DNA of 64,000 nucleotides, taken from positions 12,752,278 to 12,816,277 of the forward strand of contig CM033114.1 of the NCBI GenBank assembly GCA_019321725.1, read 5' to 3'. This DNA is from Paulownia fortunei. Lineage: Eukaryota > Streptophyta > Magnoliopsida > Lamiales > Paulowniaceae. The translations under genes were made by a program, and so were the position numbers. The notes under the pieces were generated by a model. The model was not told the origin of the DNA. It ran no database searches and was given only the letters and a program-made list of their open reading frames with translations. Position 1 is the first letter of the stretch; each line of letters opens with the position of its first letter. Shown here piece after piece: positions 48,026 through 60,536 of this stretch.

Positions 48026-48037
48026 GCTTTGATACCA
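48026..48037 (-). promoter_or_regulatory. Primer binding site of the copia element (iMet-tRNA type)
   Basis: On the minus strand it reads TGGTATCAAAGC, one mismatch from TGGTATCAGAGC, the standard plant copia PBS complementary to the 3' end of initiator tRNA-Met. It lies one base after the LTR 3' end. Confidence 0.88.
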
Positions 48038-48038
48038 C

Positions 48039-49807
48039 TATTGGGTTCACTATAATCATAGCGCAGCAGGAAATTAATTTTTTTATGAAACAAAAATATA
48101 TATATCCCCTTGATTCAAAAGTGATTCTAATGATCACACTTATTTAGGTGAATATATAAACAAATATTACATTCAGATTATACATTTCTTGCACTCCGGT
48201 TGTCGTAGGGAATGAAGCAATCAATTGCTTATCTTGGACTTTTAAAACTTATAGGGATCCAAGTGTCTCCCTTCTATTAGGTCCATAATGTGAAAGAGCA
48301 ACACCAATTAAAAAGTTTCGTTAGTATCTTTTTAATTATTTACTAATTTAGATCCAGAGTATATTTAAGTTTTTGATCCAATTGATGGACCAAGAAGAAA
48401 CTTTCAAGAACAATAAATATTAATTCTTTATGTTCTTGAAAATTGAATATAAAGAGAATATCAAGAAACTAGTTTTCTTCTAAAGAATAAGGAAATAAAG
48501 ATTTCAAGAAAATACTTTTTCTTTTTCTTTCTTTTCTTTTCTTTTTTTGGAGAGAAAAATAAAAGACTTAACAGAATATTTTTTGCTTATTATCATAGCT
48601 AATTTTCAGCCATCCCTACTTATAGGGGCTGAAATTTTGCCCCTACTCCAACTGTTGGAAAGTTTGTCAATTTGAACTATATCAAAATTTTATCCTTGAA
48701 AGATACCAAATCTTCCAACAACTCTTCTATTTTTCTCTCTCCTATATATGTGTACTCATTTGAGACTACATTAATTATTAAAATTGTCTACATACATTCT
48801 TGATATTAGTTTAAACTCTTTAAATAATTATCAAGATAGATATATATCAAATATATATACCATAAATATATTTATATATTAAATAAATCCTAGTGGCCGA
48901 ATTTTATCCCATAAAAATTGGTCACTGCATTTATTTATTTATAAATATGCTAATTAAATAAATTTTATTTATTTAATTTATTCTCGTCTATTTTAGTGGA
49001 CTTCTTAAATGATCTACATTAATTTTTAGGCTTGGACTTAAAAATCCGCAAATCAATCTAATTGATTTAATACCAAATTAATTAATCCAATTGATTAATT
49101 TAATTTACTCCATTTGGGCTTTCCAATCAAATTAGGTCCAATTAAATAATTCAATTACTTAATTGAATAATTTTATTTAATTATTAAATTAAATAGAACC
49201 CTTAATTAATTAATTAATTAATATTAACTAATTAATTCCTAACCATTGGATAAATCCCAAAATTAAAAATGTTACTTTTCAAAAAGATGTGTGACCCTCT
49301 TTGGTTCACTATTAAGCTACAGTGGGTTTGCAACATTTGCAACTTATGAATAATAATTATTCAAATTAATTAATTCATTTTGGAATTAACTCATTAATTC
49401 CAAGAACCTCACTATCTATGAAAACACCTACCAAGTAATCATACCAAACTAATTTTAGGCGAAATAGTGAGTAAATCTATTTCAGTTGCGAGTACCATTC
49501 ACGTACGGTCCTTTCGACAATTAGTTTCCCTATTGAATTTATGGCATGGATTAAAAGTCAAAATCCTAAATGATTCAATAATTGTGATCCCATTTCAAGT
49601 TCCAATAATTCCTGATGAATCATGAGTCATCCTGCATTGGCTAAGGTCTTTGAGTCACGAACTATGAAAACACAGGAGATTCTCTTGTTTAAAAAGACAA
49701 GTGTCGAATTCTATGTTGGCTACTAACAAACCTTCATGCACACCAGTGCAACACCCAACATACCCCTTTCGTGATTGCCAAGCAATCGAAAGATATATCA
49801 AAGTATT
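48039..49807 (-). mobile_element. Copia 5' LTR (LTR C), 3' portion, minus strand
   Basis: The LTR 3' end lies next to the PBS. The part at 49600-49807 aligns with 54480-54599 in reverse, showing it is one LTR with 52665-53186, divided by the solo B LTR. Rejoined length is about 2.28 kb. The 'ttaattaattaattaatta' run near 49205 is a simple repeat. The fragment at 22563-23600 is a diverged copy. Confidence 0.87.
49803..49807. repeat. Left TSD copy (GTATT) of solo B LTR
   Basis: Identical to 52665-52669 and directly outside the LTR terminal TG at 49808. Confidence 0.9.
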
Positions 49808-52664
49808 TGTAACACCCCCATTACTATACAACTATATATATATATAGTATAATTTAACATGATAGAGCCTGTGTGCATGCATTATTATTTTTTTTTCCTG
49901 TAATATATTAATAAATAATAAATATTTTCCCACTCACAGACTAATATATATACCTGCAGAGGACCCATAACAATCATAATATTTATATACTCGTGTACAG
50001 AAAAGTTATAAAAGTAACACAGTATAAATCCAAAAACCTAATACAATAGACTATAAAATTAAATAAGTTAACAATCAACCCAACAGGTCGTCATCCATGT
50101 ACACTGATCCTCAGAACCTGTAGGAACCCAACAGCTTGCCCAATAAGTCCATGGTATCAAGTATCACCAGACTCACCTACAATGCATAAACTATATGAGC
50201 TAACGCTCAGCAAGTAAAGATTATGCATGTCAAAGAATAATCCACAATATCAAGTCATGCATCTCAAAATGCTATGCCCACAATGCAATTTTATGCATCA
50301 AAATATTTCTCTCAAAATCATTTCTTTTTTGGGCCCCTGACCAACGCTACTATCCCATGCACCGAAAAAGAGCTCTGTATACCGCCATAATCCAATGGCC
50401 AATAATCATATAAGCATGCAAATCCATGCATACTCATACGCATGCAAATCCATGCACGCGAACCTGCAAATCAATGCATAACACCATGCAAATCCATGCA
50501 TGCTTCGGTGCACTAGTAGTGGTCAACAAAATATTTTTCTTTCTCTGAATCATGCCGTGCAATGCAAGATTTATCACAATGCTAGTATATGATGTATGCA
50601 CGTGCTAATGACAATGCCCATGTATGTATGCTCAATGGAGAGCCCTCTACTATGCACATATGATTTATGATATTACATATAATTCACACATCTACTATGT
50701 CTATGCATTGTGGTTGTAAATGAATCTTTACTTACCTTTCACTTGGTTGGTGGCTTAGTTTAAATTTGTTTAGTATTCCTCTCCAACCTTAGATGTAAAA
50801 TAGCCTGTAATATTACCCAACATCAAGCACCATTCCCAATTTGGCAAGTTGAAAGCACAAAATCTCATACTAGACCTTAAACACCAAGCTATAAGCTAAC
50901 AATCAAGCTTTCACAAACTAGAACCCAATATAGCCCCTCAAATACCTCAATTTCTCATCTTAAATACATGAAAACATCATGTAATTGAAGTATTATAAAT
51001 CTAATAGCATGTGCCTAATTGTTAACAGTCAATAGCAACATGTCTAGGTTGAAATATGCTAAGTGATCAAATGTGGCAGATTCACATTTTCATATTTTCT
51101 TGCTGTCAAGTTTAGTTGCATGATAATTTTAACATCCCTAAGCATATCCAATCACTCCCAAATTTTTACCACACTTAGATAACATGTATATAAATGTAAA
51201 CATATCATATAATTGCTAAAAATCATGGATATAGCTTTCCAAGTTCAGCTCTCTTCACGACATACTGAAACAGATTGTTTCCTACCGTGACAGTTTTGCA
51301 CACTTCATGACATTAATCGTTTTGGCACCCTTAAGTATATTCAATCACTCCAAAATTTTCACCATACTTAGATAGAATATATAAGGAGACAACCAGGTCA
51401 TATTATTACCAAAAATAATTGATTTAACTCCCTTAATTCAGTTTCCTTCACAGCACACCAAAACAGATTTTGCTATTTTGGCAGTTTGAGTGTTTCTCCA
51501 ATATCATTCTCTATTTCAATTTCCAACTGATAAAACTTCATTCCAATACTCTTAAATCATATATGGTCATGTAAATGGTAATAATTATAGGTTTTATTCA
51601 ACATAACATACACTTTTGAAGCCTAAAACACAAGAAAACAGTAAGATGACAGTTTCTGCCACAAGTATTTCCTATTAAGTGTTTGTCATTCAAAACCCTT
51701 TCTTTGTGCACAAAAGTCTAACTAAAAACTTCCTAACACCTTTATAAGAGATATTGAAAGATTAATAAACAATAAAACCATTCATAATAATCTGAAAACC
51801 AAAGGCAAAACCGTAGATAAGTGTTACCTATGCAGATTTTGAGGTTAACTTGATGGTAATCACTTCTCCTTTGCTTTTCTTGCTTTTATTTCGACTTGGA
51901 ATCAATTTGGATCACTTGGAGACCTTAAGGTGTGTGTTTGGAAGATGAAAATGGCTGAAATGAGGGTCTGGTCGTTGCTTAAGGGTGAAGGGTTTGAGGT
52001 GTTAGCTTGAGATGTTAGCTTAAGCTTAATAAGAAAGCATGAGGTGGCAAGTAAATAGCAAAATCTGATTTTCTCCCTTATCTTGCAGCCCTAATCTTGT
52101 GTGTCTCACCTATTTTTATTTGGTTGCAACCTATATTAGTCATCATTCATTCCCATAGTTATTTCCTATGTCCGTTCATTCGATCTCCAAATCGATTCAC
52201 ATCCGATTCTCAACGAAATATCAAGTTTGCATTTCTAAAATCATATGCATATATGGGTCTTGTAATAGGACACTTAAATCACATTATATCATGTCTAATA
52301 TCCCAAGTATGTTAATTTACAAATATATACTTTTGAAATAACTTGATCAAATCAAATTAAACTGTATAAGCTTACTAGTAACACTTTTAACACTTCCAAA
52401 ATTATAACCTATATATCCTATCTATATCTAATATTGATCCACCTCATTTTATTCTTATTTCAATATAAAATCAACTACTTAGATTAGAAAATTCAATAAC
52501 TAATACCGGGCAAGAGCTTCAGAATTAAGTTTAATATTCAGGAATATCGTATAAAATGAAATAAATTATGCAATGTCAATAGAAATGCAATTAGCATATA
52601 AAATTAACACGTAATGCATGAATCATATTTGGCCATGTGAGTAGTAAGAGGTTCGGGTATCACA
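49808..52664 (-). mobile_element. Solo LTR, family B, minus strand, with TSD GTATT
   Basis: A complete 2857-bp LTR from TGTAACACCC (complement of its 3' end) to GGGTATCACA (complement of its 5' end), flanked by perfect 5-bp GTATT duplications. No internal sequence is attached. It interrupts the copia LTR, and removing it with one TSD copy restores colinearity with 53975-54599. Frames such as 52097-52315 are LTR sequence. Confidence 0.93.
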
Positions 52665-53186
52665 GTATTGCAAGATGCACACAAGGCTATCATCGTGCCT
52701 CAAGTGTGAGGACTAGTCGTGTACTATCACAACACATAAATTCTTATTACGACAGGCAAAACCTCCAGCTAAAACTTTCTTGTGGGCCATATTTGGTGTA
52801 CTTGTTCCCTAACAAGCACCCATATACATACTTGTGTCCATACGCTAATGCCAATAGAATGCGACATCCTCGTCTCATGAGCATACATCATATGTGTGAG
52901 TCTACTGAGCTATTTGATGTCACATCTCAAAAAGCTCTCGACTCAAAACTTATTTAAGACCAAAGTCTTAGAGACATATTTCATGATCGCTATCATATGC
53001 GCAACCATACACTATAGCTAAATTTGGTCTAAAGACTTTATCTAATGTGCAAAAATAAAAGATTCATGACATAAGATAAAGAAAATGTCTTTTTATTAAT
53101 ATGATTCCCAATAAGATTGTCTTTACAAAAGAAAAAGAGTGTAATGCACCCAATCCAATTAGGGCGTTGGGCATCCTTCTCTAACA
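52665..53186 (-). mobile_element. Copia LTR C, 5' portion, minus strand
   Basis: Bases 52665-52669 are the right TSD copy. The rest aligns in reverse with the plus-strand LTR at 53975-54480 ('gggtgcttgtta', 'gctcaatacactc' and 'ctaagactttggtcttaaat' type blocks) and ends at 53186 with the complement of TGTTAGAG, the LTR start. It abuts copia RNase H coding sequence of the opposite direction at 53187. Confidence 0.85.
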
Positions 53187-53953
53187 GAATGTAAACGAGG
53201 AGTCTTACTAATGAGTCATGGTATTTCTCGAGTTGTCTCCTAAGACTCTTGAGGAGAGGGAAATGATGACCCGCATACCTTATGCATCTACCATTAGAAG
53301 CATAATGTGTAGTATGCTATGTATGAGGCCTAATGTTGTGTATGCTCTAAGTGTCATGAGCAGATATAAGTCCAATCTAGGTGAGGAACACTAAAAATCC
53401 ATAGAGATGATCCTCAAGTACTTGAGGCGAACTAAATATATTTTTCTTATATACAACTCTGAAGAATTGAAACTAGAAAACTATATAGATTCTAGTTTTC
53501 AATTTGATATAGATGACTCAGACTCCATGTACATATATATATATTCACCATAAATGGTGGTGCAGTCAATTGGAGAATTTCCAAGCAAGAGATGACTGCA
53601 GATTCTACTACGGAGGCTAAACACATTGTTGTATGTGATGTTGCAAATGAAGTTATTTAGATGAGGAACATTATCCAAGAGTTGGGTGTGGTTTCATTTA
53701 TTGTTGATTGTATAAGGATATACTATGATAACAACAGAACTATTATGCGAGAAAAAGAACCTAGATCTTATCAAAGATCCAAGCACATCATGAGGCGATA
53801 CCATATGATTAGAGAGATCATTGTTAGAGGTGATGTTATAGTGGATAGAGTCGTTTCGACAGAAAGTGAAGTAGACCCACTGACCAAACCCATAGCACAG
53901 AAGGTATTCGATGGACATCTTGAGAAGATATGCCCGAAGTACATGGGCAATTG
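53187..53953 (+). pseudogene. Copia RNase H / end of pol (plus strand), 5' truncated
   Basis: Reads the last part of a copia polyprotein: a decayed 'MSHGIS' and 'YALSVMSRYKSNLGEEH' region near 53340, then 'MILKYLRRTKYIFLIYNSEE', 'INGGAVNWRISKQEMTADST' and 'TEAKHIVVC'. After one stop an open 97-codon frame from 53661 runs through 'NIIQELGVVSFIVD', 'YYDNNRTIMREKEPRSYQRS', 'HIMRRYHMIREIIVRGDV' and 'DPLTKPIAQ' to TGA at 53952. RNase H normally degrades the RNA of the RNA-DNA hybrid. Everything upstream was removed or displaced by the minus-strand copia LTR. A copy with one difference beyond 53361 lies at 61597-62363. Confidence 0.9.
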
Positions 53954-53960
53954 ACACTAG

Positions 53961-53973
53961 AGCAAGTGGGAGA
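53961..53973 (+). promoter_or_regulatory. Copia polypurine tract
   Basis: AGCAAGTGGGAGA lies one base before the 3' LTR start TGTTAGAG. This is the usual spacing and composition of plant copia polypurine tracts. Confidence 0.85.
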
Positions 53974-53974
53974 T

Positions 53975-54599
53975 TGTTAGAGTAGTATCCGGCACACCAA
54001 TTAGATTGGGCATCTTTTATACTCTTGTATTTGTAAAATAAACTTTTTCAAATCATATTAATAAAATAGGTAAATTTATTTATTTTTAATTGCATATAGT
54101 AATTAGATAAAGTACCTAAACCAAACATAGCTACGAGGCATGGTCATGCATTTGATGGTGATTATGTAATATGCCTCTATGACTTTGGTCTTAAATTAGT
54201 TCTAAGTCGAGGTCTTTTTGAGAAGGACATTAAATAGCTCAATACACTCACGTGTACGATGCATACTCACATGAGGAGGATGTCTCGTTCAATGGACATT
54301 AGCATAGTAATGCTATTACAAGTATATGGGTGCTTGTTAAACAAGTACAATAAATAGGTCCACGAGAAATTCTTAATTGGAAATATTGTTTGTCGAAATA
54401 AGAATTTTCATATTATAATAGTACACTATTAGTTCTTAAACTCGAGACACGATAGTAGCCTTGTATATATCGTATTCCAATTTGATGTGTCTTCTAATTG
54501 TCTGACAATCTCAAAGGGGGTACGCTGGATATTGCATTGATATGCATGGAGGTCAATAAGTGGCTAACAAAGGATTCATCACTTGTTTGGTAGAACAAG
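53975..54599 (+). mobile_element. Copia 3' LTR (LTR C), truncated by Athila LTR
   Basis: Starts TGTTAGAGTAG after the polypurine tract and matches the minus copy 53186-52665 plus 49807-49680 in reverse. It is broken off at 54599 where an Athila LTR terminus begins. The five bases before the break are ACAAG, a possible TSD whose partner is not in view. Confidence 0.88.
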
Positions 54600-56162
54600 T
54601 GTTATAACTTTAAGGTTACAAACCTAAGTGCAGGTTATATTAAGTAATAAATTTCTCGTGAGTCCAAGGTCGATCCACAGGGAAGTTGTTTGAAGAATTT
54701 AGGATTATAATTCTAAAAAAATGGGATTTATGTTATTCAAAATATATAAAAAAATTAATGTATGCTGCAACTAAAGTAAAACCAAAGTAATAAAAGTACC
54801 AAGGATTAGGGATCCACTTTTGAGTTTTGGATAGAGAAATAATTATTTATTCTTTTTACCTCTCTTAATTGTCACTATTGGAATCCATACATAATGAAGG
54901 TTTCAATAGAAAGATATTATCAAATAGATCATGCAACAAAGTAATCATGATATTATCTTACTATCTATAAATTATCTCTTAATACCAATACTTATTTATG
55001 GGATCAAACATTTATGAACTTTTGTCAACAATAAATCAAGGTTTTACATTAGCAGTCGGTGGGGTAAAATCGTACAATAAGCTAAATGAACCCAAGTATT
55101 TGTTGCACCATTGGAGATACATAAATTAAGAATCACCACAAAATAGGTAGAGTTTAGATCAAAACTCAAAATAATAATACAACATACTTAAATATTTTTT
55201 ACCCTTATAACCGTTCATCTTCCTCCATCTAGAGGTTCACCCTTTTTCCTCAACAAAATGAAAGTTGGAATGACTAAAACTAGAAGAGAAACTAGAGAAT
55301 GCATTTCTATTACTACTAGAAAACATACATACTAAAAAACTTAGCCTAAAGAAGCCCTCTAACCCCCCTCTCTTACAAGCTTAATACATGATCTATTTAT
55401 AGTACTTGGAGTAAGCTAGAGACCAAACAAATAATGGAGGAGCTAATCAAGTGGTATGCTATTTGTCAATAGTTGGTAAATTGTTACACCAAGTTCTCAA
55501 ATTGTTACCCGATTAAATTGGATTTTTAGGTTAGATACAACTAGATTTTGATGATAAATAATGCACAAAATTCATCGATCTTTTAATGTTGATATATTTT
55601 CATATGTCATTTGTTAAATTTGGCTATCGGATGAGGGAGATATGGTCAAATTACTGAATCATGTTCAAGAGCCATCCTTTAATAATAGCAGCACATTACA
55701 GTATATGTTTTTACCATTTTGACATATTTGCTCACCATCTTGTCTTCTGTAAATATTTAGCCCAAAATCAATTTGGGATTAAGATATATGATCTAATTAG
55801 TCAAATAAGTCAATACTAGGCTGAACTTTGATTTGAATTTTTGGTGATCAATTTTGTGCAACTATTTGGATGAATTTTATGCTATAATAAAGACTAAATT
55901 GGGCTAAGTTTCCAACATAAAATTTGTAGTACTATCTCTTAGATTTCAAGTAAAGCAAAATTTAGATCCATAGGGCTTTTGATCATGGAGTTATGCCTAA
56001 AATACCAAAACTGCACAAGTTTGGAAATATGCTTCTTTTTGATCTTTTTATATTCATTGATTCCCTTACAAAAAATATTAATAAAATAATAATATTAACA
56101 AGAATAAAGAAAAAAAATATAAAGAATTTGATACAAAAATATGTCAACATATGCACTTATCA
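54600..56162 (-). mobile_element. Athila-type 3' LTR (element Ath4), complete, minus strand
   Basis: A 1563-bp LTR from TGATAAGTGC (complement at 56162) to TATAACA (complement at 54600). It contains the 'ggtcgatccacaggga' motif near 54668 and an internal 'agccctctaacccccctc' patch near 55354. This is the reference copy for the other Athila LTR pieces in the window. A second copy, cut by the window edge, begins at 63010. Confidence 0.88.
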
Positions 56163-56177
56163 AATTTTCCCACACTT
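56163..56177 (-). promoter_or_regulatory. Polypurine tract of Ath4
   Basis: On the minus strand AAGTGTGGGAAAATT directly precedes the LTR. Upstream is 'cttgctcgaggacaagcaag', a context commonly seen before the 3' LTR of Athila/Tat elements. Confidence 0.85.
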
Positions 56178-57904
56178 AACCCTTGCTTGTCCTCGAGCAA
56201 GCCTAAAATAAACCTAAACTAATTCACTTTCGTAAGAAATCACGATTGCATTTAATATATGCAACAAGCCTTTAAAACCCTAGGTGGCCAATAGAGGATG
56301 AGTTATAGTCTCGTGAGAGTTTCTAGTAGTGATACCCACAAACAACTAAGCAAAAAAGTACTGTGGAAACGAAATCAAACAAGTATTGAGTTTAACTTTT
56401 AGTCATTCAAAAGTCAATATATTTCCATAATAAGCATACTCAAGTGTGTGTGTGGATAGTTAATGTCAATAGTGATGAAACTATGCATGCTTCAAACAAC
56501 TGAATTCTCATAGGACCTTACAAAAACCATCACCCAATTTTTAAAGGAAAAGTTAAACATCATAGGCTCTTCCTTTGGTGCAAATATCCAATATACTGAA
56601 CACGCCACATGAAATCAAAAGATTGTCAACAAAGATTGTAATGGGGCCAAAGGGTGGTGATGTGGCTAAGAAATAAAAGGATAGAATGCAACAAAGGTTC
56701 TAAAAATTTCATGGAATTAGAGACATAGAGTTTTTCGATGAAGAATTCTCAAACTCCATGAATTTCAACACTAGTATCTATTATTATTGAATTGGACCCC
56801 TCTTCATCTTTTTCTTTATTTATCTTGCAACATCCCAGTTTTAGTTGCAACTTGTAATATTTTTAGCCCTTTGTAAATTTTTTTTTAGAAGAGAAACTCC
56901 CCCACACTTATTTTCTTCTCCAACCTAAATTTCTTTTGCAAGTTCACCCTGTCAATGGAATGTCTCTTAAACTCCAAATCATTTTTAGAACAAAGGTTGG
57001 TCAATAGTGTATTTAGGCTAGATAAAAAGATATGATTATAAAAAAAATATTTATATATTGAAATTCTCAAAATGGCTCACTAGGGAGATGTTCTCTTGGA
57101 ACATCACATGGGGAACAAGCTGATTTGGCAATGGTGCTAGAAAGCCTAATGTCTGAATCATTTTTCTAGTTGTGCACTATCAGTCGTTCGCCTCAACAGA
57201 CCAAAAGAAAATGTTCTAATACTCTACCTCTACATGTTGAAGATCCAAGTGATGATTAGAGAGAGGGCATAAGAACTTTCTATTTTGACATGATTGTCTT
57301 AACATTAAGTAACATAACTATTTGTGTAAAAAGAATTTGAGTATAATTATCACACAAATATATTAACTAAATAACAATTTCAAAGTCTAAAACAACACCC
57401 ATCATCAATCAAACCACATTATTCATGCTTAATTTTAACCATTGATGTTGGAAGAACCTCTACGACTCAAAAATTAATTTAAAAAAAATTTGGTAATTCA
57501 CAAACTTTTGTTAAAAGCTTCACAAACTTGCCATGTTATGCAAAAAATAGGGATGCGACTCAAGAGTATTATAATTACCCTTTACTTTGCAACCATTTTT
57601 CATGGTTTCAACAAACCCATAAGAAAACATGCTTGATTATTTTTTTTGAAATAAAATACTAAGAAAATACACATTGAACATGCAAGTCATGATATCAACT
57701 ATCCCTCCCCCAAACCTAATCGAGATATTGTCCCCATTGTCAAAAATGGATAGGAAGGTAAAGTTTAAAAGATATCACTTGAAGTGTGGCTAAAAAAAAT
57801 AAAGCTGAAACAACACAAAACACACACTATTAGATGAAACCAATAATAATAAGTATCACAGACTGAGAGTCAAATTCAATTTGTATTTTTTACCATTGTT
57901 CCTA
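56178..57904 (-). mobile_element. 3' internal, non-coding region of Ath4
   Basis: About 1.7 kb without a recognisable protein, between the LOG pseudogene and the polypurine tract. It carries phrases usual for this part of Athila/Tat elements ('cccccacactta' near 56900, 'cccccaaacctaatcgagat' near 57708). No env-like frame with membrane segments was found; the frame at 56885-57070 is too short to support. Where the element ends and the LOG sequence starts cannot be seen. Confidence 0.6.
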
Positions 57905-58273
57905 TTGGACCAATCCACATGGGCCAAAGCTAGATCAGGTTCTAGCACATATGCTAGAAATTGATCAATTAGCTGGTCCAATGTTAGAGCAGAAATGAGG
58001 ATTTTTCTCGCAGACGGTGAAATAAAACATTTTTTCATAGCATGATCTACAAAAGATTGTAAATTATCATAAAAATCATTAACATTAAGAATACCTATAG
58101 GTTTTTAGTGAATGTTGAGTTGTGCCTAAGAGATAACTTGGAATAATTTCTCCAGTGTACCAAAACCTTCATGTAGAATGATGAATGTATTTGCATTGTT
58201 TAACATGTTAGGCATTCTATCCTGAATATGGGATATTTTTAGCTCATCTCCGATGGTTATACTTGTGATATTC
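57905..58273 (-). pseudogene. LOG-type cytokinin riboside 5'-monophosphate phosphoribohydrolase pseudogene fragment
   Basis: Read from 58272 leftward, one frame of about 120 codons with only two stops aligns with the C-terminal two thirds of plant LOG proteins. It reads 'TIGDELKISHIQDRMPNM', then 'FIILHEGFGTLEKLFQVIS' (counterpart of the PGGxGTxxE active-site motif, with the first residues changed to His-Glu). After a TAG in the place of Trp come 'AQLNIH', a TAA, 'KPIGILNVNDFYDNLQSFVD', 'CFISPSARKILISALTLDQL' and 'AYVLEPDLA'. By family knowledge LOG releases active cytokinin bases from their nucleotides in cytosol and nucleus. No intron is visible across this stretch. The N-terminal third is missing because an A LTR begins at 58274. 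It lies sense to the Ath4 element. It is clearly non-functional. Confidence 0.85.
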
Positions 58274-60536
58274 TGTAACACCCTTTAATTTAACTGCAGA
58301 ACCTAAAGAAGTTAATAAAGTTAAATAAAAAATGTTAACTTTTCATCAATACTAGAATTATGATTTTAATAAAAGTTACCATTTTTAGCTATAAGGGAAA
58401 GAACTTGAATTGTTTTAAACACACCATATACATAAATATAAATCAAAACTGAGTACATATGTTTGCAAAACCATAACAGAGCGGCTTATTTAAAAACAAA
58501 ATAAAGTTTTCAAAATAAACTACAAAACAGTTCGAAGCATGGCATATGAACAAATCTCTGTCCGACCACTCTAAAGACTTAGTCAAGCTCTAAATCTATG
58601 CATTTCCACCTACATCACATGAATCTAATGAGCTAAAAGCTGAGTAAGGTAAAACTGATGCAATAACAAATAGCGTACATGCAAATCACATAAATGATTA
58701 AATGCATTATTCAATTTAATAACTTTCTTTCAAAAATCATTCTTTAGGGTTTTAAAAGTGTGGTGCTTAACTAATAGCGATAAACTATGATTTTCGGAAC
58801 TTGTTCTTAATGATTGGGTTTCCATACTTGGTCTTTCAACCTTAGGTATTAGCTGTATTCTATCTCATTTATTGTCGTTTTCCTATACCTATTTTTCAAC
58901 TTCAAGTATTTGCCACTATTTGTTGGGTCCGCCGATCCCTCCCACATCCCTTGTCTACCCGACCATCAATCAAGTACCATACTTTCTTTTTAAATACCTC
59001 ATTATATTCTTAATAGTGTCATGCTTCATGAACTATAAATGCATCAAACATTACATCATTTGATAAACAATAACAATCACATTGAAACATGAACAACATT
59101 ATATGATTCTTGTGATACAGCAAATGAAAGCTTCAACTTACCTTAAGTCCACTTTGTGGCAAGTGAAAAGATCAATCTCTTTGGAAGATAGGATATGTTA
59201 AACGCCTAACATAATCAAATCACGTACTATTTAATATCCTTCTTATAAGTCATTTAGTCTATTCTAGTTAAAGTTCATATATACTTTTCAATCTCTTGTA
59301 AACAATTCCATATCAATTACATAACCTTAAAAATAATGCATACTCCATATTTTACTACTAATTCAAGACATTAAACATTAGAAAATCTATTAAATAACTA
59401 ATAATTCAAACATAATTATTAGGGTAGCCCCTAAAATATGCACACAATCCAATTTAACATAACATAAACTCGGTTCTAACTTAAATTGATTGTAACCTTT
59501 GATTAAGCAAACTAATTGCTATTATTTTAATCATTCAAAGGAACTTCCAAACACAATATAAGCATTACAAGATTAATAGAAATAAGTAAATTAAGCATAT
59601 TTTACAGGACTATCAATTTTGCCAGAAACTAGCTTAACTAGCTTAGTTTTGGCTTCAAGTCTATCCCACTTGCATTTTCATTCATACAACAACATACTAA
59701 AACATGTAACCATCTAAGATACTATAAATTCATCATAAGAAACATTGAAGAAGAATATACCTTGATTAAGTTGGAATTAAGCTTCAAAACCAATGATTTT
59801 CAAGTCTAAAAGGGTAGAAACTTGTTCCGGTTTATGTTCTATGGATTCCAATGGATTGAGTTCAATTCCTGTGAGTATGAGAGTGTAGAAATTTGGGAGA
59901 AACTTAGAAAAGAAGGGCTGATCATTTTTGAGGTGCTTCCACAAGAAAACATGGCTAAAAATGACTTGTTTGACATTTCAAAGAAAGATAAGTGGAGGGT
60001 GATGATTGATTGACTTATGCTTGGTGTTTTCTCATACAAAGAGCCACGTTTATGGGCTAGAGAGATGACAAAAATTGATGCTTTGGTGTTACAATTAAGT
60101 GCAATGTGGTTTAGAATGGTTTTATGCAACCTAGTCAACCAACTAATCAAATTGCACCATTTTGTATACTTTTAGTTCTTAGCCAAATGTAACATGTTTT
60201 AAGCAAAGATTTAGGCAATTAATCACTAATAAGTATGGAATAATACGAATAATTCATTTTATGGCCATGCAACACATCAATCTTCCTTAATCGAGATACT
60301 AAGTTTTTCATTGCAAAAAGGTACTTAAGGAATATGTTAAATCAAGAAACAAAAGTTTAATCTCATATTTCATGTACTAATGCATGTTAAAGTATAACTG
60401 GAGCATATAATAACAATTATTCATGTTCGTATAATCATGCTATTTGTATGCCATAATTGGATAATGCATATTGATTAGATGCATATTCATGCAAAATGAT
60501 TATTATTGGCTATGTATGAGAGAATTGGGCATTACA
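58274..60536 (-). mobile_element. 3' LTR of element A3 (family A), complete, minus strand
   Basis: A 2263-bp LTR, exactly as long as that of A2, with the complement of TGTAATGCCC at 60536 and of GGTGTTACA at 58274. The five bases outside are TATTC; the other TSD copy would lie beyond the assembly gap. It interrupts the LOG sequence. The frame at 59822-60013 and its antisense partner are LTR sequence. Confidence 0.93.

Noticed and set aside
49740..49765. TGTTGGG read as the start of the copia LTR
   Set aside because: Colinearity with the plus-strand copia LTR continues past this point and resumes beyond the solo B LTR. The real start is at 53186.
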